Below the pieces are notes generated by a model, which was not told the origin of the DNA, ran no database searches, and was given only the letters and a program-made list of their open reading frames with translations. From Burkholderiales bacterium PBB6 (GTDB lineage Bacteria; Pseudomonadota; Gammaproteobacteria; Burkholderiales; Burkholderiaceae_C): DNA of 64,000 bases. The stretch is taken from NCBI GenBank assembly GCA_002255925.1, contig NKIH01000005.1:124001-188000 (forward strand), given 5' to 3'. Shown piece by piece: positions 52,179-60,597 of this stretch (position 1 is the stretch's first letter; each line of letters opens with the position of its first letter). The translations under genes and the position numbers were made by a program.

Positions 52179-54278
52179 ATGTCCACTGCCACCCCGTTCC
52201 CCGTGTGGGACGACGCCCGCGCCGCCTCGCTCGACGCGCCCAATGCCCTGCTCTACCGCTCGAACCTGCTGGGCTCGGACCTGCGCATCACCAACTACGG
52301 CGGCGGCAACACCTCGGCGAAGATCTGGCAAACCGACCCGCTCACGGGCGAGCAAGTGGAGGTGCTGTGGGTCAAGGGCTCGGGTGGTGATGTGGGCTCG
52401 ATGAAGCTCGACGGCTTCTCCACGCTGTACATGGACAAGCTGCGCGCCTTGAAGGGCTTGTACCGCGGCCTGGCGCATGAAGACGAGATGGTGGCCTACC
52501 TGCCCCACTGCACCTTCAACCTCAACAGCCGCGCGGCGTCCATCGACACGCCGCTGCACTCCAGCCTGCCGTATGCGCATGTCGACCACATGCACCCGGA
52601 CGCCGTGATCGCGATGGCCGCGATGGCCAACTCGCAAGCCATCACCGAGCAGGTGTTTGAAGGCACCGTGGGCTGGATGCCCTGGCTGCGTCCGGGCTAC
52701 GAGCTGGGCCAGCAACTGGCGGCCTACAACGAGGCCCATCCGGGCCTGCGCGGCATCGTGCTGGGCGGCCATGGCCTGTTCAGCTGGGGCGACACCGCCA
52801 AGAGCTGCTACGAGAACACCGTGAGCCTGATCGAGCGGGCCCAGCAGTGGCTGGAAACCGAGCGCACCGCGCGCCAGGTGCAGGTGTTTGGCGGCGCCGC
52901 CGTGAGCACCCTGGCCGATGCTGACCGTGACGCCACCCTGGCCCGCGTGCTGCCGGTGCTGCGCGGCCTGTCGGCCGAGGGCGCGCCGAAGCTGCTGCAT
53001 GTGAACACCTCCCCCGAGGTGCTGGCCTTCGTCAACTCGAACGACCTGCTGCCGCTGGCCGCCCTCGGCACCTCTTGCCCCGACCACTTCCTGCGCACCA
53101 AGATCCGCCCGCTGATCGTGCCCGAGGCGGTCTACCAGCTCGACGGCGACGCCCTGAAGGCGGCCCTGAACGAGCTGGTGGCCGGCTACCGTGCTGATTA
53201 CGCTGCCTACTACGAGCGCTGCAAGCGCCCGACCAGCCCGGCGCTGCGTGACCCGAACCCGGTGGTCATCCTGCTGCCGCGCATCGGCATGGTCACCATC
53301 GCGAAGGACAAGGCCACGGCGCGCATCGCCGGCGAGTTCTATGTCAACGCCATCAACGTGATGCGCGAGGCCAATGCGGTGGACGAGTATGTCGGCCTGC
53401 CCGAGCAGGAAGCCTTCGACATCGAATACTGGTTGCTGGAAGAAGCCAAGCTGCAGCGCATGCCACGCCCCAAGCCCATGGTGGGCAAGGTGGCCGTGGT
53501 GACGGGTGGCGCTGGCGGCATCGGCCAGGCGATTGCGCGTCGCATCCTGGCCGACGGTGGCTGCGTGGTGCTGGCCGACATCGACCAGGAAGCACTCGAT
53601 AGCGTGAGCGCCGAGCTGGCCCGAGCCCACGGCCGTGACCATGTGCGCGGCGTGCGCTGCGACGTGACCGACGAAGCCAGCGTGATCGCCGCCTTCGGCC
53701 GCGCTGCCATCGAGTTCGGCGGCGTCGACATCCTGGTGAGCAACGCCGGCATTGCCTCGGCCGCGCCGATCGAGGAGACGACGCTGGCACTGTGGATGCG
53801 CAACCAGAGCATCCTGGCCACTGGCTACTTCCTGGTTGGCCGCGAGGCCTTCAAACAGATGAAGGCCCAGGGCACCGGCGGCGCCATCGTGATGATCGCC
53901 AGCAAGAACGGCATGGTGGCCAGCAACCAGGCCACCGCCTACTGCGCGGCCAAGGCCGCCGAGATCCAGCTCAGCCGCAGCTTCGCGCTGGAAGGCGCAC
54001 CGCTGGGCATCCGCTCGAACGTGGTGAATCCCGACGCGGTGATCCGCGGCTCGAAGATCTGGACTGGCAAGTGGAGCGAAGAACGCGCCGCCGCCAACAA
54101 GATTGGCGAGAACGACCTCGAAGCCTTCTACCGCGACCGCAGCCTGCTCAAGCGCAGCGTGCTGCCCGAAGACATTGCCGAGGCCACCTACTTCTTCGCC
54201 GCCGAACACCTCAGCGCCAAGAGCACCGGCAACATCCTGAACGTGGATGCCGGCAACCTCGCAGCCTTTACCCGGTGA
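52179..54278 (+). CDS. rhaD: Bifunctional rhamnulose-1-phosphate aldolase / lactaldehyde dehydrogenase (SDR)
   Basis: 699 residues from ATG 52179. Residues about 20-400 are a class II aldolase domain: NYGGGNTSAKI, GTVGWM, HVDHMHPDAVIA, which supplies metal-binding His, and GIVLGGHGLFSWG. Residues about 430-699 are a short-chain dehydrogenase: VVTGGAGGIGQAI (NAD site), NAGIAS, and YCAAK (catalytic Tyr/Lys near 587). The fused enzyme splits L-rhamnulose 1-phosphate into dihydroxyacetone phosphate and L-lactaldehyde, and the SDR half oxidises lactaldehyde. It is the first of three rhamnose genes, and the isomerase starts 5 bp after its stop. Confidence 0.93.
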   Translation: MSTATPFPVWDDARAASLDAPNALLYRSNLLGSDLRITNYGGGNTSAKIWQTDPLTGEQVEVLWVKGSGGDVGSMKLDGFSTLYMDKLRALKGLYRGLAHEDEMVAYLPHCTFNLNSRAASIDTPLHSSLPYAHVDHMHPDAVIAMAAMANSQAITEQVFEGTVGWMPWLRPGYELGQQLAAYNEAHPGLRGIVLGGHGLFSWGDTAKSCYENTVSLIERAQQWLETERTARQVQVFGGAAVSTLADADRDATLARVLPVLRGLSAEGAPKLLHVNTSPEVLAFVNSNDLLPLAALGTSCPDHFLRTKIRPLIVPEAVYQLDGDALKAALNELVAGYRADYAAYYERCKRPTSPALRDPNPVVILLPRIGMVTIAKDKATARIAGEFYVNAINVMREANAVDEYVGLPEQEAFDIEYWLLEEAKLQRMPRPKPMVGKVAVVTGGAGGIGQAIARRILADGGCVVLADIDQEALDSVSAELARAHGRDHVRGVRCDVTDEASVIAAFGRAAIEFGGVDILVSNAGIASAAPIEETTLALWMRNQSILATGYFLVGREAFKQMKAQGTGGAIVMIASKNGMVASNQATAYCAAKAAEIQLSRSFALEGAPLGIRSNVVNPDAVIRGSKIWTGKWSEERAAANKIGENDLEAFYRDRSLLKRSVLPEDIAEATYFFAAEHLSAKSTGNILNVDAGNLAAFTR

Positions 54279-54283
54279 CCGCC

Positions 54284-55573
54284 ATGACCCTGCACATTGA
54301 CGCCACCCTGATCGCCGCGCGCAACGACGCTGAACAACGCGCCGTGCGCAGCGACTACGCCCACCTGGGCGAGCAGCTGGAGCGCCGCGGCATCCAGATC
54401 GACCAGGTGCGCGAGCAGGTTGCTCGCTTCGGCGTGGCCATCCCCAGCTGGGGCGTGGGCACGGGCGGCACCCGTTTCGCGCGCTTTCCCGGCCAGGGCG
54501 AGCCGCGCCATGTGTTCGACAAGCTGCAGGACTGCGGCGTGATCCAGCAACTGGCGCGCGCCACGCCCACTGTCTCGCTGCACATCCCTTGGGACAAGTG
54601 CAGCGACTGGGGTGAGCTGCGCGAGGCCGCCGGCTTCCATGGCCTGGGCTTCGACGCCATCAACTCCAACACCTTCAGCGACCAGGCCGGCCAGGCGCAC
54701 AGCTACAAGTTCGGCAGCCTCAGCCACACCGATGCGGCCACCCGCGCCCAGGCGGTGGCGCACAACCTGGAGTGCATCGCGATCGGCCAGCAGCTCGGCA
54801 GCAAGGCGCTGACGGTGTGGGTGGGTGACGGCAGCAACTTCCCCGGCCAGCAGCACTTCCGACGCGCGTTCGACCGCTACCTCGAGAGTGCCCGGCAGAT
54901 CTACGCCGCCCTGCCCGGCGACTGGCGCATGATGCTGGAACACAAGATCTGCGAGCCGGCCTTCTACAGCACCGTCATCCAGGACTGGGGCTCCAGCCTG
55001 ATGGCCGCGCAACTGCTGGGCCCGAAGGCGCAATGCCTGGTCGACCTCGGCCACCATGCCCCCAATGTGAACATCGAGCTGATCGTGGCCCGCCTGCTGG
55101 CCGCGGACAAGCTGGCCGGCTTCCACTTCAACGACAGCAAGTACGGCGACGACGACCTTGACGCCGGCAGCGTCAGCCCCTACCGCCTGTTCCTGGTGTT
55201 CAACGAGCTGGTGGCCGCGGCCAAGGAAGGCGTGGCGTTTGATCCTGCCTACATGCTGGACCAGAGCCACAACGTGACCGACCCCATCGAGAGCCTGATG
55301 ACCAGCGCCATCCAGGTGCAGCGCAGCTACGCTCAAGCCCTGCTGGTGGACCGCGCTGCACTGGACGCCGCACAGGAAGCCAACGACGCGCTGACGGCCA
55401 CCCACCTGCTCAAGCAGGCCTTCCAGACCGACGTGACGCCGCTGCTGCAGCGCGTGCGGCTGGACGGCGGTGGCGCCATCGACCCGGTGGCCACCTACCG
55501 GGCCAGCGGCTACCGCAACCGCGTGGCGCAAACCCGCCCGGCCGCGGCTGGAGGCGGCGGTGGCATCGTCTGA
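54284..55573 (+). CDS. rhaI: L-rhamnose isomerase (RhaI type)
   Basis: 429 residues from ATG 54284 (MTLHIDATLI). A TIM-barrel xylose-isomerase-like enzyme with SLHIPWDK, WVGDGSNFPGQ, MMLEHKICEPAFYSTVIQDWG, DLGHHAPNVNIE and FHFNDSKYGDDDLDAG, whose Glu/Asp/His side chains form the two-metal site. It is the Pseudomonas/rhizobial type rather than the E. coli RhaA type. It converts L-rhamnose to L-rhamnulose. The last 14 bp overlap the kinase gene. Confidence 0.93.
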   Translation: MTLHIDATLIAARNDAEQRAVRSDYAHLGEQLERRGIQIDQVREQVARFGVAIPSWGVGTGGTRFARFPGQGEPRHVFDKLQDCGVIQQLARATPTVSLHIPWDKCSDWGELREAAGFHGLGFDAINSNTFSDQAGQAHSYKFGSLSHTDAATRAQAVAHNLECIAIGQQLGSKALTVWVGDGSNFPGQQHFRRAFDRYLESARQIYAALPGDWRMMLEHKICEPAFYSTVIQDWGSSLMAAQLLGPKAQCLVDLGHHAPNVNIELIVARLLAADKLAGFHFNDSKYGDDDLDAGSVSPYRLFLVFNELVAAAKEGVAFDPAYMLDQSHNVTDPIESLMTSAIQVQRSYAQALLVDRAALDAAQEANDALTATHLLKQAFQTDVTPLLQRVRLDGGGAIDPVATYRASGYRNRVAQTRPAAAGGGGGIV

Positions 55574-57014
55574 GGCACCGGCACTGCACCTGAGCTGCCA
55601 CCCTCTGACGGGCATCGTTGACATCGGCAAGACGCACACGCGGCTGATGCTGATCGACTCGGTGGGCGAGTTGGTGCATGAGCGCGGCACCGACAGCCGG
55701 GCCGTGCCCGGCGCGCTGGGTTATGACGCGCTGGACGTGGCCACCACCGAGGCCTGGCTGTGCGAACAATTGGCCGGCCTGGGCCCGCTGGCACGGCATC
55801 TGCGCCACCTCACCGTGAGCGCGCATGGCGCCGCTGTGGCGGCCCTGCGCGGCAGCGAGCTGGCCCTGCCTGTGGCCGACTATGAGTGGGCGGGCTTCGA
55901 TGACCGCCCGGCCACACTGGCCGCGCAGCTCGACCCCTTCGAGGCCACAGGCAGCCCGCTGCTGCCACGCGGGTTGAACATGGGCGTGCAGCTGGACTGG
56001 CTGAGCCGCCATGCGGCGGACGAGCTGGCCGCCGCCGATACCTTGCTGCCCTACGGCCAGTACTGGACGCATTGGCTGAGTGGCGTGGCCAGCAGCGAGC
56101 TGAGCTCGCTCGGCTGCCACACGCTGCTGTGGCGCCCGCGCGAAAAGACATTCTCTGACTGGGCACGCCACCGGGGCTGGGCGCAGAAGTTCGCGCCGCT
56201 GAAACCGGCCTGGGCCACGCTGGGCCCGTTGCGGGCCGAGCTGGCCACGCGCCTTGGCCTGCCACGCAGCGTGATGGTGCACACCGGCGTACACGACAGC
56301 AATGCCTGCCTGGCGCGCTACCTGCACCACTGGCCACGACTGACGCTGGTATCCACCGGCACCTGGGTGGTGGTGATGGCGCCTGGCGCGGCCCAGCGCC
56401 CGCTCGACGCCACGCAGGACCAACTCGCCAACGTCTCGGTGCGGGGCGAATTCGTGCCCACCGCTCGTTTCATGGGCGGGCGTGAGCTGGCCGTGGTGTG
56501 CGCTGGTGCTGACCCTGCGGCCGCCAGCCTCGACCGCCTGCCAGCCCTGCTGGCGCGTGGCCTGCGGGTGCTGCCCGCCTTCAGCGATCAGGGTGGGCCG
56601 TTCAGCGGCCAGTCCGGCTGCCTGGAGATCGACGGCCGCACACTGGACAAGGCCAGCTGGCTCGCCACGGTCCGTGACGAAGCTGACCGCGCCACCGCTG
56701 CCGCCTGGTACGCCGCGCAGATGTGCGCCTGGCTGATCGAGCACCTGGGCGCCACCGGCCCCGTGGTGGTGGAAGGCCCCTACGCCCACAACCCGGTCAT
56801 CCTGGCCGCATTGCAAACCCTGCTCGGGCGCGAGGTGCTGCACAGCCTCGATGAGGTGGAAGGCACGGCGCGTGGCAGCTGGCGGCTGTGCCACTGGACC
56901 GACCCGGTCAGCGATGCACCGCGCACTGCACCCATCAGCCAACCAGCGTGGAATGCTTCGCTGCTGCAGGCCGCCCACCGCCACTGGTTGGCGCAACTGC
57001 CGGGCCAAGACTAA
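55560..57014 (+). CDS. FGGY family carbohydrate kinase (probable L-rhamnulokinase)
   Basis: 484 residues from a GTG at 55560 with GGAGG five bases upstream; the frame extends further upstream only inside the isomerase gene. ASKHA fold: phosphate-1 motif GIVDIGKTHTRLMLID (about 17-32), TVSAHGAAVAAL, HTGVHDSNACLARYL, and adenosine/phosphate-2 region LVSTGTWVVVM. It should phosphorylate L-rhamnulose at O1 to feed the aldolase. The pathway is complete apart from a mutarotase, which was not seen. It converges on the LysR gene with only 3 bp between the stops. Confidence 0.9.
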   Translation: MASSEAPALHLSCHPLTGIVDIGKTHTRLMLIDSVGELVHERGTDSRAVPGALGYDALDVATTEAWLCEQLAGLGPLARHLRHLTVSAHGAAVAALRGSELALPVADYEWAGFDDRPATLAAQLDPFEATGSPLLPRGLNMGVQLDWLSRHAADELAAADTLLPYGQYWTHWLSGVASSELSSLGCHTLLWRPREKTFSDWARHRGWAQKFAPLKPAWATLGPLRAELATRLGLPRSVMVHTGVHDSNACLARYLHHWPRLTLVSTGTWVVVMAPGAAQRPLDATQDQLANVSVRGEFVPTARFMGGRELAVVCAGADPAAASLDRLPALLARGLRVLPAFSDQGGPFSGQSGCLEIDGRTLDKASWLATVRDEADRATAAAWYAAQMCAWLIEHLGATGPVVVEGPYAHNPVILAALQTLLGREVLHSLDEVEGTARGSWRLCHWTDPVSDAPRTAPISQPAWNASLLQAAHRHWLAQLPGQD

Positions 57015-57017
57015 CAG

Positions 57018-57932
57018 TCAGCCCAGCACGCAGGCCGCCAGCGCCGCCCCTTCGGCCAGCACAAACTCGCGCAGCGCCTGCTGCACGCTGCTGAGCGGTC
57101 GGTCGCGGCGGTACAGCAGGCACCAGTCCAGCCACTTCGGCATGCCGGCCACGTCCAGCACGCGAATCAGCCCGTGGCTGATTTCGGTCTGGCACACATG
57201 GGCCGACATGAAGCTGATGCCCATGCCCGCCATCACGGCCTGCCGAATGGTTTCAGGCCCCTGCAGCTCGATGGCGGTTTGCACCTGCAGGCCCTGCACC
57301 ATCATCAGCTGCTCAAGGAACTGGCGCGTTGATGAGCCGGGCTCACGGAACAAGAACGGCTCGTGCCGCAAGTCGGCCCACTGCAGGCCGCGCTGGTCGG
57401 CCAGCGGATGGCCGGCCGCCGCCACCAGGACATGCGGGTGTCGGGCAAAGGCCTCCGCCTCCACCTCGGCGTGCGCCGGCGGATAGCCGCCAATGACCAG
57501 ATCCACCTTGTGTTCTGCCAGCTGTGCCAGCAGGGTGTCGCGCTGGGCGATGCTGAGCTTCACGCGCACCTGCGGATAACGCTCGCGGAAGGCCGTGAGC
57601 AGCGCCGGCGCGAAGTACTGTGCCGGCGACACCACCCCCAGGTGGATCTGCCCCTTGAACTGCCCTTCGAGCGAACTCATCGCGTCAGCGGCCACCTCGA
57701 CCTGCGCAAGGATGGCACGGGCATGGCGCAGCAATTCGCGGCCGGCGTCCGTCAGCTGGATGGGGCGCGCGTGGGTATCAAACAGGCGCAGGCCGGCCTC
57801 TTCTTCCAGCTGCCGTATCTGCTGCGACACCGCAGGCTGGCTCATCGCCATCAGCTCAGCCGCCCGCGAGAAGCTGCTGGTGGATGCCGCCGCTTCAAAG
57901 ACGCGCAGGCTGCGCAGCGTCAGCTCGCGCAT
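57018..57932 (-). CDS. LysR family transcriptional regulator
   Basis: 304 residues from ATG 57932. Winged HTH in residues 1-60 (LRSLRVFEAAASTSSFSRAAELMAMSQPAVSQQIRQLEEE) and a two-lobed effector domain (GQIHLGVVSPAQYFAPALL, DLVIGGYPPAHAEVE, EPFLFREPGSSTRQFLE). It is the last gene of the aromatic operon, overlapping the alpha/beta-hydrolase by 13 bp, an unusual place for a LysR regulator, which is normally divergent. The PGSSTRQ segment resembles CbbR-like members. The target is unknown but the overlap suggests it controls this operon or a linked pathway. Confidence 0.9.
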   Translation of the reverse strand: MRELTLRSLRVFEAAASTSSFSRAAELMAMSQPAVSQQIRQLEEEAGLRLFDTHARPIQLTDAGRELLRHARAILAQVEVAADAMSSLEGQFKGQIHLGVVSPAQYFAPALLTAFRERYPQVRVKLSIAQRDTLLAQLAEHKVDLVIGGYPPAHAEVEAEAFARHPHVLVAAAGHPLADQRGLQWADLRHEPFLFREPGSSTRQFLEQLMMVQGLQVQTAIELQGPETIRQAVMAGMGISFMSAHVCQTEISHGLIRVLDVAGMPKWLDWCLLYRRDRPLSSVQQALREFVLAEGAALAACVLG

Positions 57933-58840
57933 GCGCCGTGAATGAAGCGGGCCAGCAGGCTGCTGACCGACGTGTCTTCAGTGCCCACGCTGTGCCCACC
58001 TGAAAAATGGTTGTGCTCGGGCAGGCAGTGCAGTTGCGGCGCAAAGCCGTGGCGGCTGACCAAGCTGCCAAACAACTCGCCGGCCTGCACCTGCATCTGC
58101 AGCAGGTCGCGCTGGGCGAAGGTGATGAGCATCGGCAGTGGGGCGGCATCGATGTGGTCGACGATGCTCGCGGCATCCCAGGCTGCGGGGTCTGGCCCGA
58201 AATAGGCTTCGTTGCGGGGGTCTGGCGTGGCGGTGCCGAACTGCGCGCGCGAAAGCCCCTCGAGCCGGGCGTTGTAAGGCCCGGACATCAACACCGCGCC
58301 GGCCACGTGCCAGGCGGCCGGCTGAAAGCGCCGCAGCAGCGTGGCCGCCGCGACATGTGCCGCGCCGGCCGATTCGCCGGCCAGCACACACCGCCGGGCA
58401 TCGGCCTGGAAGTTGGCGGCCTGGGCCTGCAACCATTGCCAGACCAGCACCACATCCTGCGGGCCACTGGGCCAGACGCTGGCGGGTGCCAGGCGGTAAT
58501 TGGGCACCACGGTGAGCACGCCCTGCCGGGCGAAATGCCAACCCATGTTGGCCCGTGCGCGCTTGTCGCCCCGGATGAAACCACCGCCGTGAAACATCAC
58601 CAGCACCGGCCACGGCCGACCGTCGGCAGCGGGCTGCGTGGGCTGGTACACGTCCAGCACCTGACGTTCGTCTGGGCCGTAAGGCAAGTCGGTGTGCAGT
58701 TGCACGCCGTCGCGGGGCTGCCGGGCCAGCAGCGGCTCATAAAAAGCCTGGACCTGCGGCAGGTTGAAGCCACTGCCCATGGCGCGCAAGGCGTCTGCAT
58801 GGGGAAGAGGCACGGAAGGCGATTCAGGCAGCTGGTGCAT
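57920..58840 (-). CDS. Alpha/beta-hydrolase (HSL/kynurenine-formamidase-like)
   Basis: 306 residues from ATG 58840. Oxyanion motif MFHGGGFIRG, nucleophile elbow AGESAGAAH, and a late His in EHNHFSGGHSVG. Family members hydrolyse esters, lactones or formamides of aromatic compounds. In this operon it may open a lactone or ester, or cleave a side chain released by the ring-fission enzymes. It overlaps the LysR gene and lies 24 bp after the GST gene. Confidence 0.88.
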   Translation of the reverse strand: MHQLPESPSVPLPHADALRAMGSGFNLPQVQAFYEPLLARQPRDGVQLHTDLPYGPDERQVLDVYQPTQPAADGRPWPVLVMFHGGGFIRGDKRARANMGWHFARQGVLTVVPNYRLAPASVWPSGPQDVVLVWQWLQAQAANFQADARRCVLAGESAGAAHVAAATLLRRFQPAAWHVAGAVLMSGPYNARLEGLSRAQFGTATPDPRNEAYFGPDPAAWDAASIVDHIDAAPLPMLITFAQRDLLQMQVQAGELFGSLVSRHGFAPQLHCLPEHNHFSGGHSVGTEDTSVSSLLARFIHGACAS

Positions 58841-58864
58841 GGTTGTGATTGTGAGGGGCGGGGC

Positions 58865-59530
58865 TCAGGCCAGAGCAGCCTCGGCCTGCACGGCGCGGGC
58901 ATGCACGGGCCAGGCATGGAGCCGCTCGGCATGGGCTTGCAGGTTCGGAAATGGTGTGCCGGGCAAGCCACTCAGCGTGGCCCGACCGAAGGCCCATCCC
59001 AAAGCGGCGTCTGCGATGTTGGCTTGCTCACCGCCCAGCCAGGGCACGCCGGCCAGCGCCTGTTCAGCCACCAACAACTGCTGCGTCAGCTCCGCCAGCG
59101 CAGCGGCCTGGACACCCGCATGCGTGTGTTCATCGGCGTGTATGCGCCGGGGCATGCGCAGCCGGTAAATGAGGGGATGCAGGCCCGCATTGGCAAACGC
59201 CAGCCAGCTGACCGCTTGCGCATGTGCCCAGGCTTGATGCGCAGGCGGCAGCAAGCCCGCACCGGGGTAGCAGGCCTCCAGCCAGCTGATGATGGCCAAT
59301 GTTTCCGTGAGCAGTCCGTGCGGGGTCTGCAGCAGGGGCACCTTGCCCTTCGGGTTCAGCGCCAGAAAGTCAGCCTGACGCTGCTGGCCTTGGGCGAGGG
59401 CCACCGGCACCAACTGGAACGGCGCGCCGCACATCAACAAGGCGGTGATGCTGATGCGTGAGCAGGCCCCCGGCGCGGCCCACAACCGCAACGTGGGCTC
59501 GGCGGGTGCCGTCGCGGCAGGCATCGTCAT
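58865..59530 (-). CDS. Glutathione S-transferase family protein
   Basis: 221 residues from ATG 59530 (overlaps the Bug gene stop, ATGA). The N-terminal thioredoxin-like domain has APGACSRISITALL and the cis-Pro segment GKVPLLQTPHGLLTETLAI. The helical C-terminal domain has WLGGEQANIADAALGWAF. The APGACS motif resembles beta-class GSTs, with Cys/Ser near the glutathione. In aromatic operons such proteins isomerise ring-fission products or detoxify intermediates; that role is inferred from context. Confidence 0.87.
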   Translation of the reverse strand: MTMPAATAPAEPTLRLWAAPGACSRISITALLMCGAPFQLVPVALAQGQQRQADFLALNPKGKVPLLQTPHGLLTETLAIISWLEACYPGAGLLPPAHQAWAHAQAVSWLAFANAGLHPLIYRLRMPRRIHADEHTHAGVQAAALAELTQQLLVAEQALAGVPWLGGEQANIADAALGWAFGRATLSGLPGTPFPNLQAHAERLHAWPVHARAVQAEAALA

Positions 59531-60510
59531 TCCGGCAAGACCCCGATCTCGCGGGTGATGTCGGCCCAACGGCGGTGCTCGGACTTCAGCCAGACATCGA
59601 CCTGGGCCAGCGTCATGCCACCGGCCGCGATCGGCCCGATGCCGGCGATGCGCTCCACGATGTCGCGATCGGCCAAGGCCGCATTCAGGTCGCGGTTCAC
59701 CCGCTGCAACACGGCCTCCGGCGTGCCTGCGGGCGCCACCAGGGTGAACCAGCCTGCCATGTCAAAGCCCGGCACGGTGTCGGCCACGGTCGGGGTGCTC
59801 TCGAAGCCCGGCACGCGCTGTGCGGTGGTCACGGCCAGCAAGCGCAGGCGGCCCTGGCGCACCAGCGTGGCGGTTGAGGCCAGGTCCGCCACCAGCAGGT
59901 CGACATGGCCGCCCAGCGTGTCTTGCGTGGCCACACCCACCGAGGCGTACGACGCCATGTTCAGGTCCAGCTTCAGGCGGGCGGCCAGCAGCCGGCAAAC
60001 CATGCCGCCGAAGGTGCGTGGGCCTTCGGTGGCCACCTTCACATCGCCGGGCTTGGCACGGGCCCGCTGCACCAGATCAGCCAGCGACCGCAGGGGCGAG
60101 TTCGCGTCCACCAGTACCGCGAACGGACTGCGTGCCACGAAGGCCACGGGGACGAAGTCTTTCTGGGGGTCATACGGCAGTTGCTTGAACAAGAAGGCGT
60201 TGGTGACCAGCGCGGCCGTGGTCGCGAAGTAGAAGTTGTGGCCGTCGGGAGCCGAGCGGGCCGCCGCCTGCGCGCCGATGGTGTTCTGGCCACCCGGCTT
60301 GTTGTCCACCAGCACGGCCTGCCCCCAAGACTTGGTCAGTCGATCGGTCAGCAAGCGGGCCACGTTGTCGGGGCCTGAGCCCGCGGGCTGCGACAGCACC
60401 CACCGAACTGGTTTCTCGGGCCAGGTCTGGGCCTTGGCGGCCGTGTTCAAGGTCAGGCCTAATGGCAGCGCGCTGGCAGCCAGCGCGAAGGAAAAATGAC
60501 GTCGTTGCAT
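59527..60510 (-). CDS. Bug family tripartite tricarboxylate transporter substrate-binding protein
   Basis: 327 residues from ATG 60510, preceded by GGAGA. Signal peptide about 1-28 (FSFALAASALPLGLTLNTAAKAQ). Mature features are WPEKPVRWVLSQPAGSGPDNVARLL, VDNKPGGQNTIGAQAAARSAPDGHN, and GLGxx-like hinge segments typical of Bug/TctC receptors, which are highly expanded in Burkholderiales. It binds carboxylates or aromatic acids in the periplasm. No TctA/TctB membrane genes are in the window, so the receptor would act with a remote transporter or in sensing. Confidence 0.92.
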   Translation of the reverse strand: MQRRHFSFALAASALPLGLTLNTAAKAQTWPEKPVRWVLSQPAGSGPDNVARLLTDRLTKSWGQAVLVDNKPGGQNTIGAQAAARSAPDGHNFYFATTAALVTNAFLFKQLPYDPQKDFVPVAFVARSPFAVLVDANSPLRSLADLVQRARAKPGDVKVATEGPRTFGGMVCRLLAARLKLDLNMASYASVGVATQDTLGGHVDLLVADLASTATLVRQGRLRLLAVTTAQRVPGFESTPTVADTVPGFDMAGWFTLVAPAGTPEAVLQRVNRDLNAALADRDIVERIAGIGPIAAGGMTLAQVDVWLKSEHRRWADITREIGVLPE

Positions 60511-60597
60511 GCGTTGTCTCCGGTGTCGGCGCAAGGTGGAGGGCTGCCCAGCTCTGCGGCTGGTGGTGGCCCGGGGGAATCACATCGAATCAAGGCT

